64,000 nucleotides of DNA. Source: Dillenia suffruticosa (taxonomy: Eukaryota > Streptophyta > Magnoliopsida > Dilleniales > Dilleniaceae). The translations under genes and the position numbers were made by a program. A model generated the notes under the pieces. It did not search any database, was not told the DNA's origin, and worked only from the letters and a program-made list of their open reading frames with translations. The stretch covers positions 15,221,490-15,285,489 of the forward strand of contig JAVTVX010000010.1 of assembly GCA_033439265.1 (NCBI GenBank), written 5' to 3'. Positions 39,701 through 52,955 of this stretch are shown in pieces (the first letter of the stretch is position 1; each line of letters starts with the position of its first letter).

Positions 39701-41700
39701 GACTCCAATTGGGGCAATGTGACAAGACAATAAATTAATTCCCCTTAAGATGGTAAGAAACGATTTACAGCGCGTGGCTTACCGCGTATGGGGGTCTCCT
39801 CAACACTAAAGTTTTTACTTGTTAAAATTTTTCTTTTCCTAAAATTATCAGTCATATTTTTAGAAGATACGCAAAATTAAACATCCAACGCATAATTACT
39901 GGCTTACTAAAATTCTCCCACCTCAGACTTCTTTTCATCCGGATGGAAATAAAATAACCCGGCTATTTTTTATTTTGGAGATGTATATGATAATTAGGTA
40001 AAATTACCGATTTGACCTTTTATTTTGCGTAACTTTCATACTTAGATGATTGTAATTATATATGCAGGACATATGGTTAATTTGGAGTTACGATATTGTG
40101 AAGTTTAGCCATATTATTACCTTCCCCCCCCCCCAAAAAAATAATAAATAATAGACAAAATTTTCAGTATTGCATTAAGAGATTATGAAAAGTTAGGAAA
40201 ACACGATCCATCAATATTCTCGGAACCTTAAGTCTTAATTTTGCCTTCACTGTTTTTATCTAAAACAGCTATCTCATTATTGCCAAAGTCATGCATGACC
40301 TGCAAAGTCAGTCATGCGATGTGATACACAACGTGCACCCAATCAGAATGACCCCCGTCTGATACACGATCTGATACTATTCATCAACATTTCCTTACAT
40401 TTCTGATAATAACTCTCAAAAATTGCATGATATTTTGGTCACACTTTCACATTTGAGCTCGTCATCCTCTACTTTCCTATGCCGAATATAATATTTTATC
40501 TTATTTTTTAATAATATTTATCGACTAAATTAAATTTTATATAAAATATAATTTGAAATGTAAAATTATTTAATAAATTAATTAATATAATTATAAGGTT
40601 AGTCAGAATGCGAATGCACGTTTTGTCAAAAGCCAATTTCATATTTAGGTAGCAAACGTCAACATCCAGCAATTTGTAGTGAGGTTAAATCAAAGATACT
40701 TGTCCTGCAGGAACATACTAAAGTGTACGTAACGATAAAGTCATAATTTGAATAGAATCTTAGTCATCAAGAAAAAACACATCGATCACTCTTTCGAATC
40801 TTCCTTCGTTCATATTTGTCAAGACACTTGAAGATGATTGAAAGGAGAACAAAACACACCATCGGGCTTATTATTATTATTATTATATATTATTATTATA
40901 TATTATTGAAAACTTATTATTTTTATATATTTTTTATTAAAATATATTTAATTTATAACCTAAATTAAATATTTTATTATAATATTCAAAGGAGATAACA
41001 AGGCTGAATTCCCGCCTAAGCAGTATGTGCCTTTGAAATATCTACGAGGGTAAAATGGAGATGAGAGAGGGTTTGAGAGATTCAAACTTCGACATCAAGC
41101 ACTTTGTCAAGCCAAATATGCGCCCACTTGAATGCGTTCATGCGACTTTTGTAATATTAGGCTCTGTGACACATAAAGTGCTAACAGATTATTGGAAATT
41201 AAAATATGATATTAAGATATTAATTTTCAAAAATTAGCAAAAAAAAATTAAGATATCACATCCTTCTTTTCTTAATTTCATCGGTGATTTATTATGTTAA
41301 ACAAAATTACTTCTAGTTTTTTTTAATTGTGCTTTGACCGGGGTCAACGCACCCGGTTTTAGAGGCATGATAATATTTCCTTTCTTTTACGCCAACTGCC
41401 TTCATGAGAAGACTTTTTGAGTCTTGAACGGGTCAAACAATCCAATTCCACGTCTTGAATTTCTCGAAGCCCTAGGTTGCCTCATCATAAGGCTTTTATG
41501 TAACCGCTTTAACTAATCTATAGCTTAAAGTATTATTAATCAAACATTCATGTGCCTACTTTATTATTTTATGATTGTTATTACCATTAGATTTCCCATT
41601 TGGCGTAATTTTAACTTTAGCTTTAGGTGTGTGTTAGATCGCCGGTGGGATTGGAGTTGGACCCACAAGCTTCGCAATGAAATCTAACCATAATTCGATG

Positions 41701-41849
41701 CGCTATTTTTTAATAAAATATCTTAATTTTAAATTTTAAAAATATTAAAAAAAGATTTAAAAGAATCGATTATAAAATAGATCACATAATACTCAAATCA
41801 AATTAATCGAATAAATTCTAAATATTGATGATAAAAATAAAAAAAAAAG
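41701..41849 (+). mobile_element. tRNA-like SINE copy 3
   Basis: Body blocks ATAAAATAGATCACATAATACTCAAATC, then AATTAATCGAATAAATTC and ATATTGATGATAAAAA followed by an A-run match copies 2 and 5 in order (the first block spans 41771-41798). The 5' half is AT-rich and degraded. Confidence 0.6.
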
Positions 41850-43892
41850 TCTAACCATTATAGATAATAGTTTAATAATCGTTACTCATTAAAAATATTT
41901 GATTTAAATTATATTTTTACTCTTTTACTAAAATATTACTAGCCATCATATTACAAAATAATGTATTCCTTGGTATTCGAATTTACTTTATTAAAAAAAG
42001 TTATCAGCATAAGTAGATTTACCTGACTCGTTAACTTTTTTGAGTGAATAAAGGATCCTTTTTTTGGTTGATTTGTCCATTTTCAAAGTACAACTCAATT
42101 TAAAGTATATTTTATTAAATTTAATATGATTATCGATAGTTTTTAAAAAAAATAACTTATTTAATTAATTTTTTTAAAGAATGTATAAAAAAAATTTTAA
42201 AATCAAATATCGTTTAAATTAAGTTTGATATATATACATATAATATTCACACCTATCATGTGATCCAACTCCTCTCAAAAAATTTTCTGGGAATCCTCTC
42301 ATTGAATAAAAAGAAAAAGAAAAAGAAAATTATTAAGTACCCAATTGTGAAACTCAGTCTTTCTTGCGTAGCTTATTACTCTGTCAAACGAGTTTTCTTA
42401 TTTATATTTGAAATTTAAGATAATTGGTTTAATAAGTGGATGAGTCCCATTCGTACAACCACCCAAGTAATAATTTTTCTTTTGTATAATTTTTAAATCA
42501 GATAATAAGTCGTCAGCTCATTTCCTTAAGTTTCTGAATATATAATTTTTTTTTCTATTTCAATTAAATTCATTATATTTTCACGGTATTTTTTTTACTC
42601 AAAATCAAATAATAAAATAAGAATTTAATTGAATTCTATTTTCTTGGATTCAAAATAGGAAAATTGGAAGCCTAATTTCTTTTGAGGAGAGAGCTTAAAA
42701 CTGTCCCCTTGCATTTTTCTTTTTCCGTTGTGGGTAAGTTCAAAATTGGTACCTTGCTTCTACCAGAGAAAGATTAGCCTAAGACTAAAATTTATATTTC
42801 TTAATAGAAAATTAGCATCTTTATCACTCTTGAGTTAATAATTTATCCCGATGGATTATTTTTTTTTTTTGTTATACAGAGATTTAAACCTAAAATTTTT
42901 AGGTTGGGGGAGATAATTATGACCATTAGACTATTCCATTGAGAACAACAAAAAACCAGTATACAGAATTAGAGATTTTCTCTCGACGGAGAAAACTCAT
43001 AATTTAAAATATCACAAAAATAAACACGAAACTTGGATGATAATATCGCTATTAATATTATTGAAATAATGAGTGGAAATATAATGATAAAGATTTTCAA
43101 ATATTTGAATATTTTTCTTAAGTAAATTTTTACTTCTTTCTTTTTATTATTTTTATTTTTTAGCTTTATTTTTCTTATTTTTGTTTTTAAATTTTAATTT
43201 TATAATTTTTTCCCTTTCTCCTATATTGGTGTACAATCGATCCCAAAATTTGAGATCAAAACTCATTATTATCATTGTAATATATCTGAAAATTTCAATA
43301 ATATCAAAAAGAATAATGAAAATTGATAAAAAAAATTAATTTTAAGAGTATAAAATTTTATGAATTTATTAAATTACTATTATTATATTTAGAAAATATC
43401 AACATTTGATTTGTTTTTTGTCAAAAAAAAAATATCTTTCTTTTGCATCTAATATGATCAAAATAAATGAAATTAAAAACTTTGGGAGAGCTTGAACTTT
43501 CGGGATTAAACGTAGGATGATAAACAATATATCTTGATCTTAAGGAAAAATGAAATTTCGAGGACCTTGCATTACTGATATGTATTCAGATTCAAGCATG
43601 GGTGCGGCAGCCATCAGCGGACAAAAAATGTCTGTCTCGTCCACCATGACCAACACGGTTGGCACACAGTTTTAGGGGTCTGACCTGGCTTTGTTCTTCC
43701 ATCCCCCATTTCTAAATTTCTCAGCATCCACCTCTTGTTTTGCAAAACCAAAGACTTCTTAAAAGAAAAGTACGTCTAGATAGAAATGGTGTTTGGATAT
43801 GACCTTTTTTTATCACGAAGAGAATATTATTTTAAGGGTAGAGAGAAAGAAATTCGAGCTCCTCACGTTAGATCAAGAGAGAATCTTGTGGA

Positions 43893-44066
43893 ACAATGGA
43901 AAGTTAGTTTAATAGCATAGAGTATTAGATTTTTTAATCAAATTTTAAATTTGAAACTTAAAAATAGAAAAATTATATTAAAAAAATCACTCCTAATAAA
44001 TCTCTTGCAGGTGTTTAAATTAGATTAGTTGACTCTGGATAACGTTGATGAGAAAAAAAAAAAAAG
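43893..44066 (+). mobile_element. tRNA-like SINE copy 4 (with tRNA-like 5' end)
   Basis: The 5' end, AAAGTTAGTTTAATAGCATAG then AGTATTAGATT, resembles a tRNA A box and D arm, and AAATTTGAAACT sits where the B box should be. The body and 3' end (TGGATAACGTTGATGAGA followed by about 13 A) follow the family order. This is the best copy for the claim of a tRNA-derived 5' end. Confidence 0.6.
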
Positions 44067-45984
44067 AATATCATACTATTGTTATATCCTAATGTCAATG
44101 ATTTGAATATAAATTTTTTTTGGTAAAGTTGTATTAAAGGCAAAATTTTATTATTATAATATATATTTTGTATTTATAAAAAATTATATTTTAATACTAA
44201 AGTTTTGATTTTAGTTAGAAAATATTACAAATAAAATAAAATAAACATAACAGCATATTTAAATACTGTATGCTTAATTCCATTGATGAATGATGATCGT
44301 CCATCAAAGCAAGAGCTACCTGCACATCATTTCAAAGGTACCCCCCCCACTAAGTTTGCAACTTGTATTGCAAGCACCCAGATGAATAATTTAAATATGT
44401 TCCCTGCGGGCTGCAGCAAATAGTCATGGTTGGTGAGTACCAAAGAGATTTTTGCTTTTTAGCAGTACGAGATAAAATGAATCATGGTCGGTCCCTCCAA
44501 AAAATCATAAGTGACTTTGAAGTGGGGGCCGGCCATAGGAGATGAACCGATTCTCTTTGTGACAAATCATATGATTTCCTATCGATTGTGACACGGGATT
44601 TGAGTTAATGACATAAGAATTCTCTTGAGCATAGGCATGATTTGGGCATCCAACAGCAAACAAACAATTCGCTAATACAAAAATGTAGACACTTCCATTT
44701 TCTTTTTCTTTTTTCATCTAAAATTCGAGGGGATCAAATTTATTAAAATTAATTAAAGAAATCCAATTCCTTATAAACGATTTTTTTTTTAAATCAAAAT
44801 ACCCTTCAATTATAAAATACTAAGTTTTAATAAATATGAACAAAAATCTCATGATTCAAAATTTAAATATCGTGTAATAAAAAAAATGAACGGAGACAAT
44901 ATAGAAATTTAAATATATAATATTTATTAAATAAACTGCCTACAATTCTAGGATAACTATTCACTGATTACAAATTCAGACTTTTTTCTAGAATATTTCT
45001 ATTCAAAACTTCTATCATCTTTTCTGATTCTTGCCCATATAGTTTGAATTCATAATCTAGTTACATAAAGCTTAAAAAGGTAATTAAAAAGGAATAATAT
45101 CTTAAGTTCCCCACTAAACATGAAGAATGATTTAAAGAAATATTTTACCCCATGAGCCTGCTAAAAGGATATATATGCTATTACATAGTTCCCTAACTTT
45201 TCCAAAAACTTAAAAAGAGATGTGAAAGAGAATTGGAAAAAAATAATAATAATAATAAATGAAGGAAAAGCTATTTTGCAGGGTTCTTAATTGATGGTGA
45301 TACCAAATGGAGATCGATTCATATTCTTTTGGTGCCTAAAATTTTATCTTGTTTGTGTCACTTTTCTCTTTCTGACCTATGAAAAGAGAAAATTAAGTTA
45401 TTAAATTAATTTAAGAAAAATAAAATAAAATTACGAAACAACTAAATGAATTACACTAACATATAGTCGGCTCTTTAGTCTACTTATACTCTTCATTTAA
45501 TAAACCACCATAGTATAACAAATAGGTAACAATTTACCAATGAATGAAGAATTGATCCTAAAGATGTGGTGAGTGGAATTGAAACATCAAATAATCCAAA
45601 GGAAATAGAAATATAAAAGAAAATAGTTACGGTAGCCCCTTGTACACTTCTAACCATGAAAAAGAATTAGATAAAAACCCTATTTCATTTGGCCCACCAA
45701 AATAAACAACAAAAATTAGTCTGGAGTGACCCGCACCCCCACTAGGCTTTATTCGTAACACACGGCAATGAAAGCTCCAGCCGAGGTCAAGTCAAGAATA
45801 TTGATGCGAGAGAGACAACAATGAGAAAAGGGCTAAAAAAAAAAAAGACATGTCTGGAATGATTGCTGCTCTAATCGGCAATTAAATTAGACAAATGAAA
45901 CTGCCCTCGTAAGGCCGAAAGAGAGAAAGAGCATAGAATGGGCTAAGAGACCACGGTATCTAAGAGTTTAACTAATTTTATTTA

Positions 45985-46090
45985 AGTAATGGTGGGTTCA
46001 ATTTAGAAATCGACTCTTTAAATATCTATTTTTTTATTTTTAAAACTTAAATTTCAGATTTTAATTAATAAAATTTAATATTTTACGTGT
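45985..46090 (-). mobile_element. SINE-like 5' half, minus orientation
   Basis: Minus reading gives TAAAATATTAAATTTTATT, a weak B-box remnant, an A-run and a GAGTCGATTTCTAAATTGAAC body, parallel to the piece at 16030-16160. Confidence 0.4.
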
Positions 46091-47919
46091 ATTTCCGCAC
46101 TTCATTGGTATTGAAAAGAACAATTTGAGATAAGATGATCATGATAACATGACACCCACATTTTAGGTTGGCACAGGATATTGGCTAAGCGAAAAAATGG
46201 GTGGACTATGTTAAGTCGCTGTTCAGGAGGGAAAGCCCATGTCAATTGTTGGCTCTCACCCTTTTTGACTCCAAAATATGTGTCATTTTTCTTCCACTCG
46301 GAGGGCTCAAGGCACACGGCGACGACATGCGTGAGTTTGAAAAAGAGGTTTATCTCACCCTCAAATTTATATATAAAAACTAAATTTTTATGTAATAATT
46401 TATCTTATTATATTTTGATTAATTTTTAATTAAATTTATCTAAATAAACTAATAATTCAATTAAATATTAATTAAAATAAACAACGTACAAAGTTATCAA
46501 TTTAATCATAACTTATTTGGTCAATATGATATTATTTTATTGTTAATACTTTGGTGTAGTTTGTAAATCCCTAATCAAGCTTAAAAAGAATATTGGAGAA
46601 CTCGAAAATTATTGATGGGCTAATATGATTTTCCATGTACGACCCAATATTTCATCTAGATCTATTTGACATTCTTGTGTTTCCAGAAGAAATAGAACAA
46701 GGGAGGTCCCAGGTGTCAGTCCCATACTTTCGTCAATGGCCGGTTGCGGTGGGCACTACCTAATCATGTCTGGAGGGCCCACAAGAATTGCTCTCAACCG
46801 ACTCCTGTTCGAGGACGTCGATGGACTTTATAGCACAAAACAAATCTAAAGTGTTGAAGACATGAACCCCACAAAACCTTAGGTCAAATCATTGCAAGTT
46901 GAGTGCTACTCAGATTAGCTTATTTTCCAGAAACAATTCGATTTGTTTATCAATAATTTAGGATACCTTAAAAAGTTTATTTTATTATTTCATAATCAGA
47001 ATCATATCTCAATTAATCAGATTCGTAAGTTATAGATTCAAATTTTGAGAACTCTTTCAATAGATTTTTTTTTTTTATTCTCAAATTTTAAATCTAATAA
47101 TCAATTAAAAGATTTAACATAGTTAATCCATTAAACAGGTAGTCGCTGGGTTAAAAAAGTCATATTAGGTGGAGGCACACGGCTTAAACACGTAGGCAAC
47201 TAAACTTGTATGACACTGGTAAACTATCTTCAACCACTTCCGGTTTTTGATCATGCGCTTGGCACTGGCAGTACCAAAATCAGGTTTGCTTCCTGGACAA
47301 GTTCTTTCTTGATGCTATCACTATTACGCGGGACACATGGCTTCAATTCGAGCACACAAATCACCGTTCAAGTCAGTTTTAAAATCTATATTTCAAAACA
47401 AATTTTTTACTTAAAATTGCCCACACAAGGAATCTTAATAAGTCGTCCTATGATAATTTAATCTTACATGCTATTATCTCTTTTGTGGGTTGGCACTTTA
47501 CTCCTTTATATCATTCTTGTGACACGTAAATAGTCACAATTCATAGCAATTTTTTTTTTTTTTTGCTTAAAATTGCAAACCCCACTATTACTGATGTTAA
47601 TAGGATATATTAACAAGTTGCCCCATAAAAATTTGACGAGTGGGACAGTTAAAATGAATAGAGGAGACTTCCAAACAGAGGAAAGCCTCCGCTATCACCC
47701 ATATCAGGTGACAATATTTGAATACGTTTCTGATTGTGGAAATTCAACCTCTTGGTGTGCTTGACTCGGGCACTTTGTCTAACTTGGCTCCTCTCAAATG
47801 GGTCGGTCAGGCCTCGGCCCAAAAACCTGTGTTAGACCCGGACTCATCAAAGTTAAGGTATTAAACTTTACCAAACACCTTTCTTTGATTAAATAATCAA
47901 ACACTCTACCCATTAACCT

Positions 47920-48098
47920 CCTTTAAGTTGGATGATCAAACACTCTACCCTTTAACCTTGAAATCTCGAGTTCAAACCCTGAGAATGACAAAAAAAAATT
48001 TAAGAAAACCAACCTCTAAAATAAACCGTATAATACTCAAACCGAATTAATCGGATAAAACTCAAATACCAATAGGAAAAAAAAATAATAATAATAAG
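47920..48098 (+). mobile_element. tRNA-like SINE copy 5
   Basis: A clear box B-like GAGTTCAAACCCTGAG at 47968-47983 is followed by an A-run, AACCTCTAAAATAAACC, TATAATACTCAAACCGAATT, AATCGGATAAAACTCAAATAC and a poly(A)/(AAT)n tail. Just upstream, ATCAAACACTCTACCC occurs twice (47897 and 47935), a local duplication of the 5' region. Confidence 0.7.
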
Positions 48099-48363
48099 AA
48101 ATTTCCAAAGATAGGATTACTGGCTGCACTCTGGGTTGATGAACAAGCGTTGAAACTTATCATACACATTTCCATCCATCAAAGTTTTTATCATAGACAA
48201 AATGGAAAGTTTACATGAATCTGCAAAATCATGACTAATCAAAATGTTCTCCGTCCGTACAAAAAGCTCAATCTCACTAAAGTATTTATACCGAGCACCT
48301 CTTTTACCTTCATCTCACCATAAGCAATTGATCGTCTCTAAATTTTTCACAACACTTGACTGA

Positions 48364-51300
48364 TTAGATAGCACGCCCTTGTGGGGGAGCAGCAACAGGG
48401 GCCTTAGGCTTAGGCTTTTCCACAACAATAGCTTGTGTTGTCAACACCATTCCTGCTACCGAGGCCGAGTTCTGTAGGGCACATCTGATCACCTTGGCAG
48501 GGTCGATCACTCCGGCCTCTACCAAGTTCTCATATCTGTCTGTCATTGCATTGTAGCCCATTTCCCATTCACTAGCCTTCACCTTCTCTACGACCACCTC
48601 TCCTTCAATCCCAGCATTTTGAGCAATCAAAGCTGCAGGTGCTAATAGTGCCTACAAAATTGTAGGATCAAATTAGTGCTGTGCAACTAATAGAAAGGAT
48701 ATTCTGTGGTAGTTAATATCACTGATTATTCCCAATAGATGGAACACATCATTTCCCCACATTTTTAATAGCTGCAGAGATTAAAAGAACTAGAATAGGA
48801 ATCAGAATTGCAGCAATAATTCAGGATTGAGATGCATGAAGGACAAGGAACTATTTTATGTAGTGATTTTGCTTCCCAACCGATGTAAAAATGTGCATGC
48901 ACATAATTTCATGATTAGGAATTTGACATGTGACTAATCCCAGACAGTACAAAGAAGAATGAAGAATCACAAGGTGCCAGGTTCATATGGAAACCTTTTC
49001 AAACGCAAATCTCTATGTAATCATGGGAGGGATATAAGGTTTACCTTCTGCACAATGTCAGCACCGAGCCGCTCATCTGCATCTTCAAGCTTATCCTTGA
49101 TAGCAGGGACATAGGCAGAGAGATGCACATAGGCAACACCACCACCAGGTACAATCCCCTCTTCTATGGCAGCAAACGTTGCATTCTTAGCATCTTCAAT
49201 TCGCAACTTTCGGTCCTCAAGCTCGGTCTCCGTGGCAGCACCAACCTTTATAACAGCAACCCCACCAGACAATTTGGCAATTCTCTCAGCCAGCTTTTCA
49301 GTGTCATAGACAGAATCTGTTTCAGCCAACTCCTTCTTGATCTGTGCAATCCTAGCCTGTATCACGTCCTTAGAGGCTGCATCAGCAATGATGGTTGTGG
49401 AATCCTTGGTGATTGTAACCTTTCTAGCAATTCCAAGCTGATCAACTGATATATTCTCAACGAGCAAACCCAGATCACTGGCCTGGTATTCAGAGCCTGG
49501 AGAGAGGAAGTCCACCATCACATTTTGCACAACAAATTCAAAACAAAGAAGCAAGACAGAGAAGTACAATACATAATGCTAAGGACATAACCAAGCAGCC
49601 ATCACGGACAACTGTGAGTTAGTGGATAAAACAAGGGAATAACTTATCAAGATTATTCCTTTCATCACGGGGTTCATGGTCACACATAACAGAGCTTTGA
49701 TTGCAGCTCGTTTGGTAATTTAAAAACAACACTCCCAACTCCCAATAAGAAGCTCACGACTGTCAGTAAGCCCCAGATACATTATAGATTCAAACTTAGT
49801 GGATAAAACAAGGGAATAACTTATCAAGATTATTCCTTTCATCACGGGGTTCATGGTCACACATAACATGCAGCTCTTTTGGTAATTTAAAAACAACACT
49901 CCCAACTCCCAATAAGAAGCTCACGACTGTCAGTAAGCCCCAGATACATTATAGATTCAAACTCAATTTTCTTTATTATAGGACAATAGTCTAAGGTCCC
50001 TTTTTTTTGTTTTCTAAATATCCTTCCAAAACAGCAGACATTTTATTCGGCATTTCAGGCTCACCTGCAAGGCAACTTGTGTACACAATGACAAAAGGGA
50101 ATGTGGAAAGTGATAGCATAAAGACTGTGATGGCAACACTCTAATTACCTGTCATAATGGCTATATCCTGAAGAAGAGCCTTTCTCCTCTCACCAAAACC
50201 AGGTGCTTTAATGGCAGCAACATTAAGGATACCCCTTAGCTTGTTCACCACGAGAGTAGCCAAAGCCTCACCTGTGACATCCTCTGCAATTATCAGGAGT
50301 GGTGCTCGCAATTGAGTAGTCTTCTCTAACAAGGGAATTATGTCCTTAATGGCTGATATCTTTTGATCAGTGACCAGAACTCTTGCATTCTCAAATTCAA
50401 CAATGAGTTTCTCGGGGTTTGTAACAAACTGTGGGGAAATATAACCTCTATCAATCTGCAAACAACCACAGTCAAATGAATATCAAGATACGGAATCAGG
50501 ATCTTCAGGAAAACACCTGAAGGGTATGATTAGTAACTTGCAGCAGCAAAAAAATACAGACCTCCATTCCTTCTTCAACATCAACAGTTGTTTCAAATGA
50601 GGATGATGATTCAATGGACAAAACACCATCAGGCCCAACCTTGTCAATGGCATCAGCTATCATTAGCCCAATAAGCTCATCATTCCCAGAAGAAATTGAA
50701 GCAATAGCTGGTGCATAGCAATAGATTTATCAGTAAAGAAGCTCATTACCAGTTCCTTGAAGGGATGTTAACACCTAACCCAAGCAGAGTTTAATACCTT
50801 TAATATCTTCACGGCCCTTAACAGGTCTAGCTTTCTTTTCCAACTCTTGCACCAATCCTGCTACAGTTTTATCAATTCCCCTTTTGATAGAAACTGGATT
50901 CGCACCAGAGGTAACACTCAAAAGACCCAGCTTGATGATTTCACGTGCAAGAACTGAAGCAGTGGTAGTTCCGTCCCCAGCAGAGTCATTAGTTTTACTT
51001 GCTACCTTCATCCAACAAACAATAAACATAAATTTACAAACATACCATATTCCTATTTCACCGGTTTGTTCACTAAAGAGAGAAATGACAGGGTATAAGA
51101 AAACACTAAAAAAAAAAAAAAAAAAAATTAGAGAGAGAAAGAAACAAACCTCTCTAATAAGAGCTGCACCAGCATTTTCCATAGCATCAGGAAGCTCAAT
51201 AGCTCGGGCAATTGTTACACCGTCATTAACGACTTTGGGGCTCCCAAACTCATCAAGAACAACATTCCTTCCTTCATGCATATAAAAAAGATGTGTTTAG

Positions 51301-52154
51301 TTTACTCATCGATTCTCTTTCAAGAGTGATCGAGGCATTACATGCTGCAGTCGAGTTCCTGGCAAAAGCTAAGAATATGCAATCATAAAGGGCAAAGCTA
51401 ACAAGGTTTTACATTGTACACAGCTAACCGTATTGCTGAACCATGATAAGTCATGAAATATCCTCAAAATGACAGGAGTGATCAACAAGGCAATGAAGGA
51501 TAAATGTTGGTACATACCTCTGGGACCGAGAGTAAGACCGACAGCATCGGCAAGCTTATCAATGCCGGCCTGAAGAGCAGTCCTAGAACCCTGATCGAAA
51601 GCAATTTCCTTGGCAGCAGCCCGAACTACAAATCTGCTTTTTCCGACAGTTGATAGCTTGTAATTGAGTTTCTGTCCTGGGTGATTCACTCTCCTCCTCA
51701 ACGCCTCCTGCATTCACAAAATTCGCAAATTCACTAACACATAAACAACCTTGCTTCATCAATACAATTTCTGTCCAGACCAACATACATATAATGAAAA
51801 TTATACTATGGCATACATACATATGACCCAAAAACTACAGAACATTTGTAAATTCCACATAGTTTGGAACCCACCAGCTAAAAATAATAAACCCATGTTT
51901 AATTGAGCATACACCAGATTAGGTAAAGAACATAAATGACAAAGGTCAACCAATAATTATCATGAGAGATCACGATTGAAAACATGGAAAGGACCCAGAA
52001 GATAAAAGAAAAAACCCAGAAAAAAATCCTCAAAAGAGAAGCAAAAAACGGTAAACTCGACACAGACATAGAAGGGGGAAGACAGGAAAGAGAGAGAAAC
52101 CTGGCTGGGAGAACGGAGAATCGAAGCGGTAGAGATAGCATTAGTTGACGCCAT
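48364..52154 (-). CDS. CPN60A1: Chloroplast chaperonin 60 subunit alpha (RuBisCO-binding protein alpha)
   Basis: Group I chaperonin subunit of the plastid stroma; with beta subunits it forms the Cpn60 tetradecamer that folds RuBisCO large subunit and other proteins. Eight coding exons, minus strand: 52154-52101, 51707-51518, 51271-51150, 51005-50798, 50707-50562, 50455-50149, 49496-49045, 48651-48364. Phases fit throughout, 588 residues. Residues 1 to about 47 form a Ser/Arg-rich transit peptide; the mature part starts near [32 protein letters not shown] and GDGTTTAS (132-139) make up the ATP-binding equatorial region; [20 protein letters not shown] is apical; [18 protein letters not shown] and [14 protein letters not shown] follow. 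[18 protein letters not shown] and the [12 protein letters not shown] tail fit the alpha, not the beta, type. It appears intact. Confidence 0.97.
49619..49963. repeat. Tandem duplication inside CPN60A1 intron 6
   Basis: The stretch from AGTGGATAAAACAAGGG to CATTATAGATTCAAACT occurs twice, at 49619-49796 and 49797-49963. The two copies are nearly identical; the second lacks about 10 bp near the CAGCTC motif. It lies wholly inside the intron between exons 6 and 7 and should not alter the protein. Confidence 0.95.
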
Positions 52155-52505
52155 AACTCGATAGCTTAAATAGAGAGCGGAGAATTGAAATAATTGAATG
52201 GGGGTCTCCCTCTCTCTCTGGCGTTGGGTAGGCGAGGAGATAAGGAGCGGGCGAAGAGAGCACAGTGGTAGTGAGAGAGAAGGGTTTTTTTTTTTTAAGC
52301 TTTGCTAGGTGCGAGAGAAGATCAGAGCTTTTGCATTTGTAATGTAGAGACAGATGTAACCCGGTGCTTCCAGAGCCTTCTTTCGGGTGGAGAACCGTAG
52401 GGACCTTCTGCTTTGTTCATATCAATCTCAATGCGCTGCGTTCCGGCCCAAACTGCAAGTTTCTGTTTCTCATTGGTTTACGAGGGCTTATTGGGCCCAA
52501 ACCGG

Positions 52506-52571
<66 letters not shown>

Positions 52572-52955
52572 GCTCGATTAACCCTTGCTGAGGTTGAAAC
52601 AGGTCTCAATTTTCGATCAATCGAATTTGTGGCTTTTCTTTACCCTAAACTCCGGCGAACACATTTTGAAGCATCAGTTGAATTTGTGGTCTTGTCTGGA
52701 TTCTCCGAGTTCAAGGTTGGACCGGGTACGTTGTAGTTGTTCATTGCATTCTCGTATCCTATTCAATTTCATTTTAGAATTCTGACGATCAATTTCTCAT
52801 CAACGATTTGTGAATTATGACTTCTCCATGGGGTCAAAGTTAATGATAGAGTCCTAATTGTTTTCTTTGCTCCATTCATGAATTCATTTTTTTTTTCATT
52901 TTTGTGTAATTTAAACATTGCTATAGGTAGGCATTCAAAATTATCAGACATCAAC
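52155..52955. promoter_or_regulatory. Divergent promoter between CPN60A1 and PIG-A
   Basis: The two ATGs are 801 bp apart and point away from each other. The middle holds site II-type elements: palindromic TTGGGCCCAA at 52491-52500, GGCCCA at 52504-52509 and GGCCCAAA at 52445-52452; TCP factors bind such sites in genes for growth and organelle biogenesis. A pure (TC)n tract follows. The PIG-A side seems to have a 5' UTR intron whose acceptor (GCTATAG) is near 52926; the ATG lies 30 nt into the next exon. Confidence 0.55.
52510..52568. repeat. (TC)n microsatellite in the divergent promoter
   Basis: About 29 TC units without interruption, likely within or beside the PIG-A leader. Length polymorphism is to be expected. 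Confidence 0.97.

Larger units (their letters stand above)
39701..48363. other. Gene-poor AT-rich block with SINE copies
   Basis: 8.7 kb with no convincing protein gene, tRNA or rRNA. Several SINE-like copies (41701, 43893, 45985 minus, 47050 minus, 47920) and many A/T runs were seen. A mixed-frame stretch at 46140-46360, GC-richer than its surroundings, has short frames on both strands but no family feature. The right end should hold the CPN60A 3' UTR. Confidence 0.6.

Noticed and set aside
46102-46429. Frames on both strands at 46.1-46.4 kb
   Set aside because: The stretch is slightly GC-richer and drew attention, but no frame shows a known domain or conserved motif.
49123-49449. 108-codon plus-strand frame
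   Set aside because: Antisense shadow of CPN60A1 exon 7.
50884-51285. 133-codon plus-strand frame
   Set aside because: Antisense shadow of CPN60A1 exons 3 and 4, and it crosses an intron with a long A-run.
52364-52736. Three plus-strand frames (64-107 codons) over the (TC)n tract
   Set aside because: Ser-Leu runs from the microsatellite. This is promoter and leader sequence.
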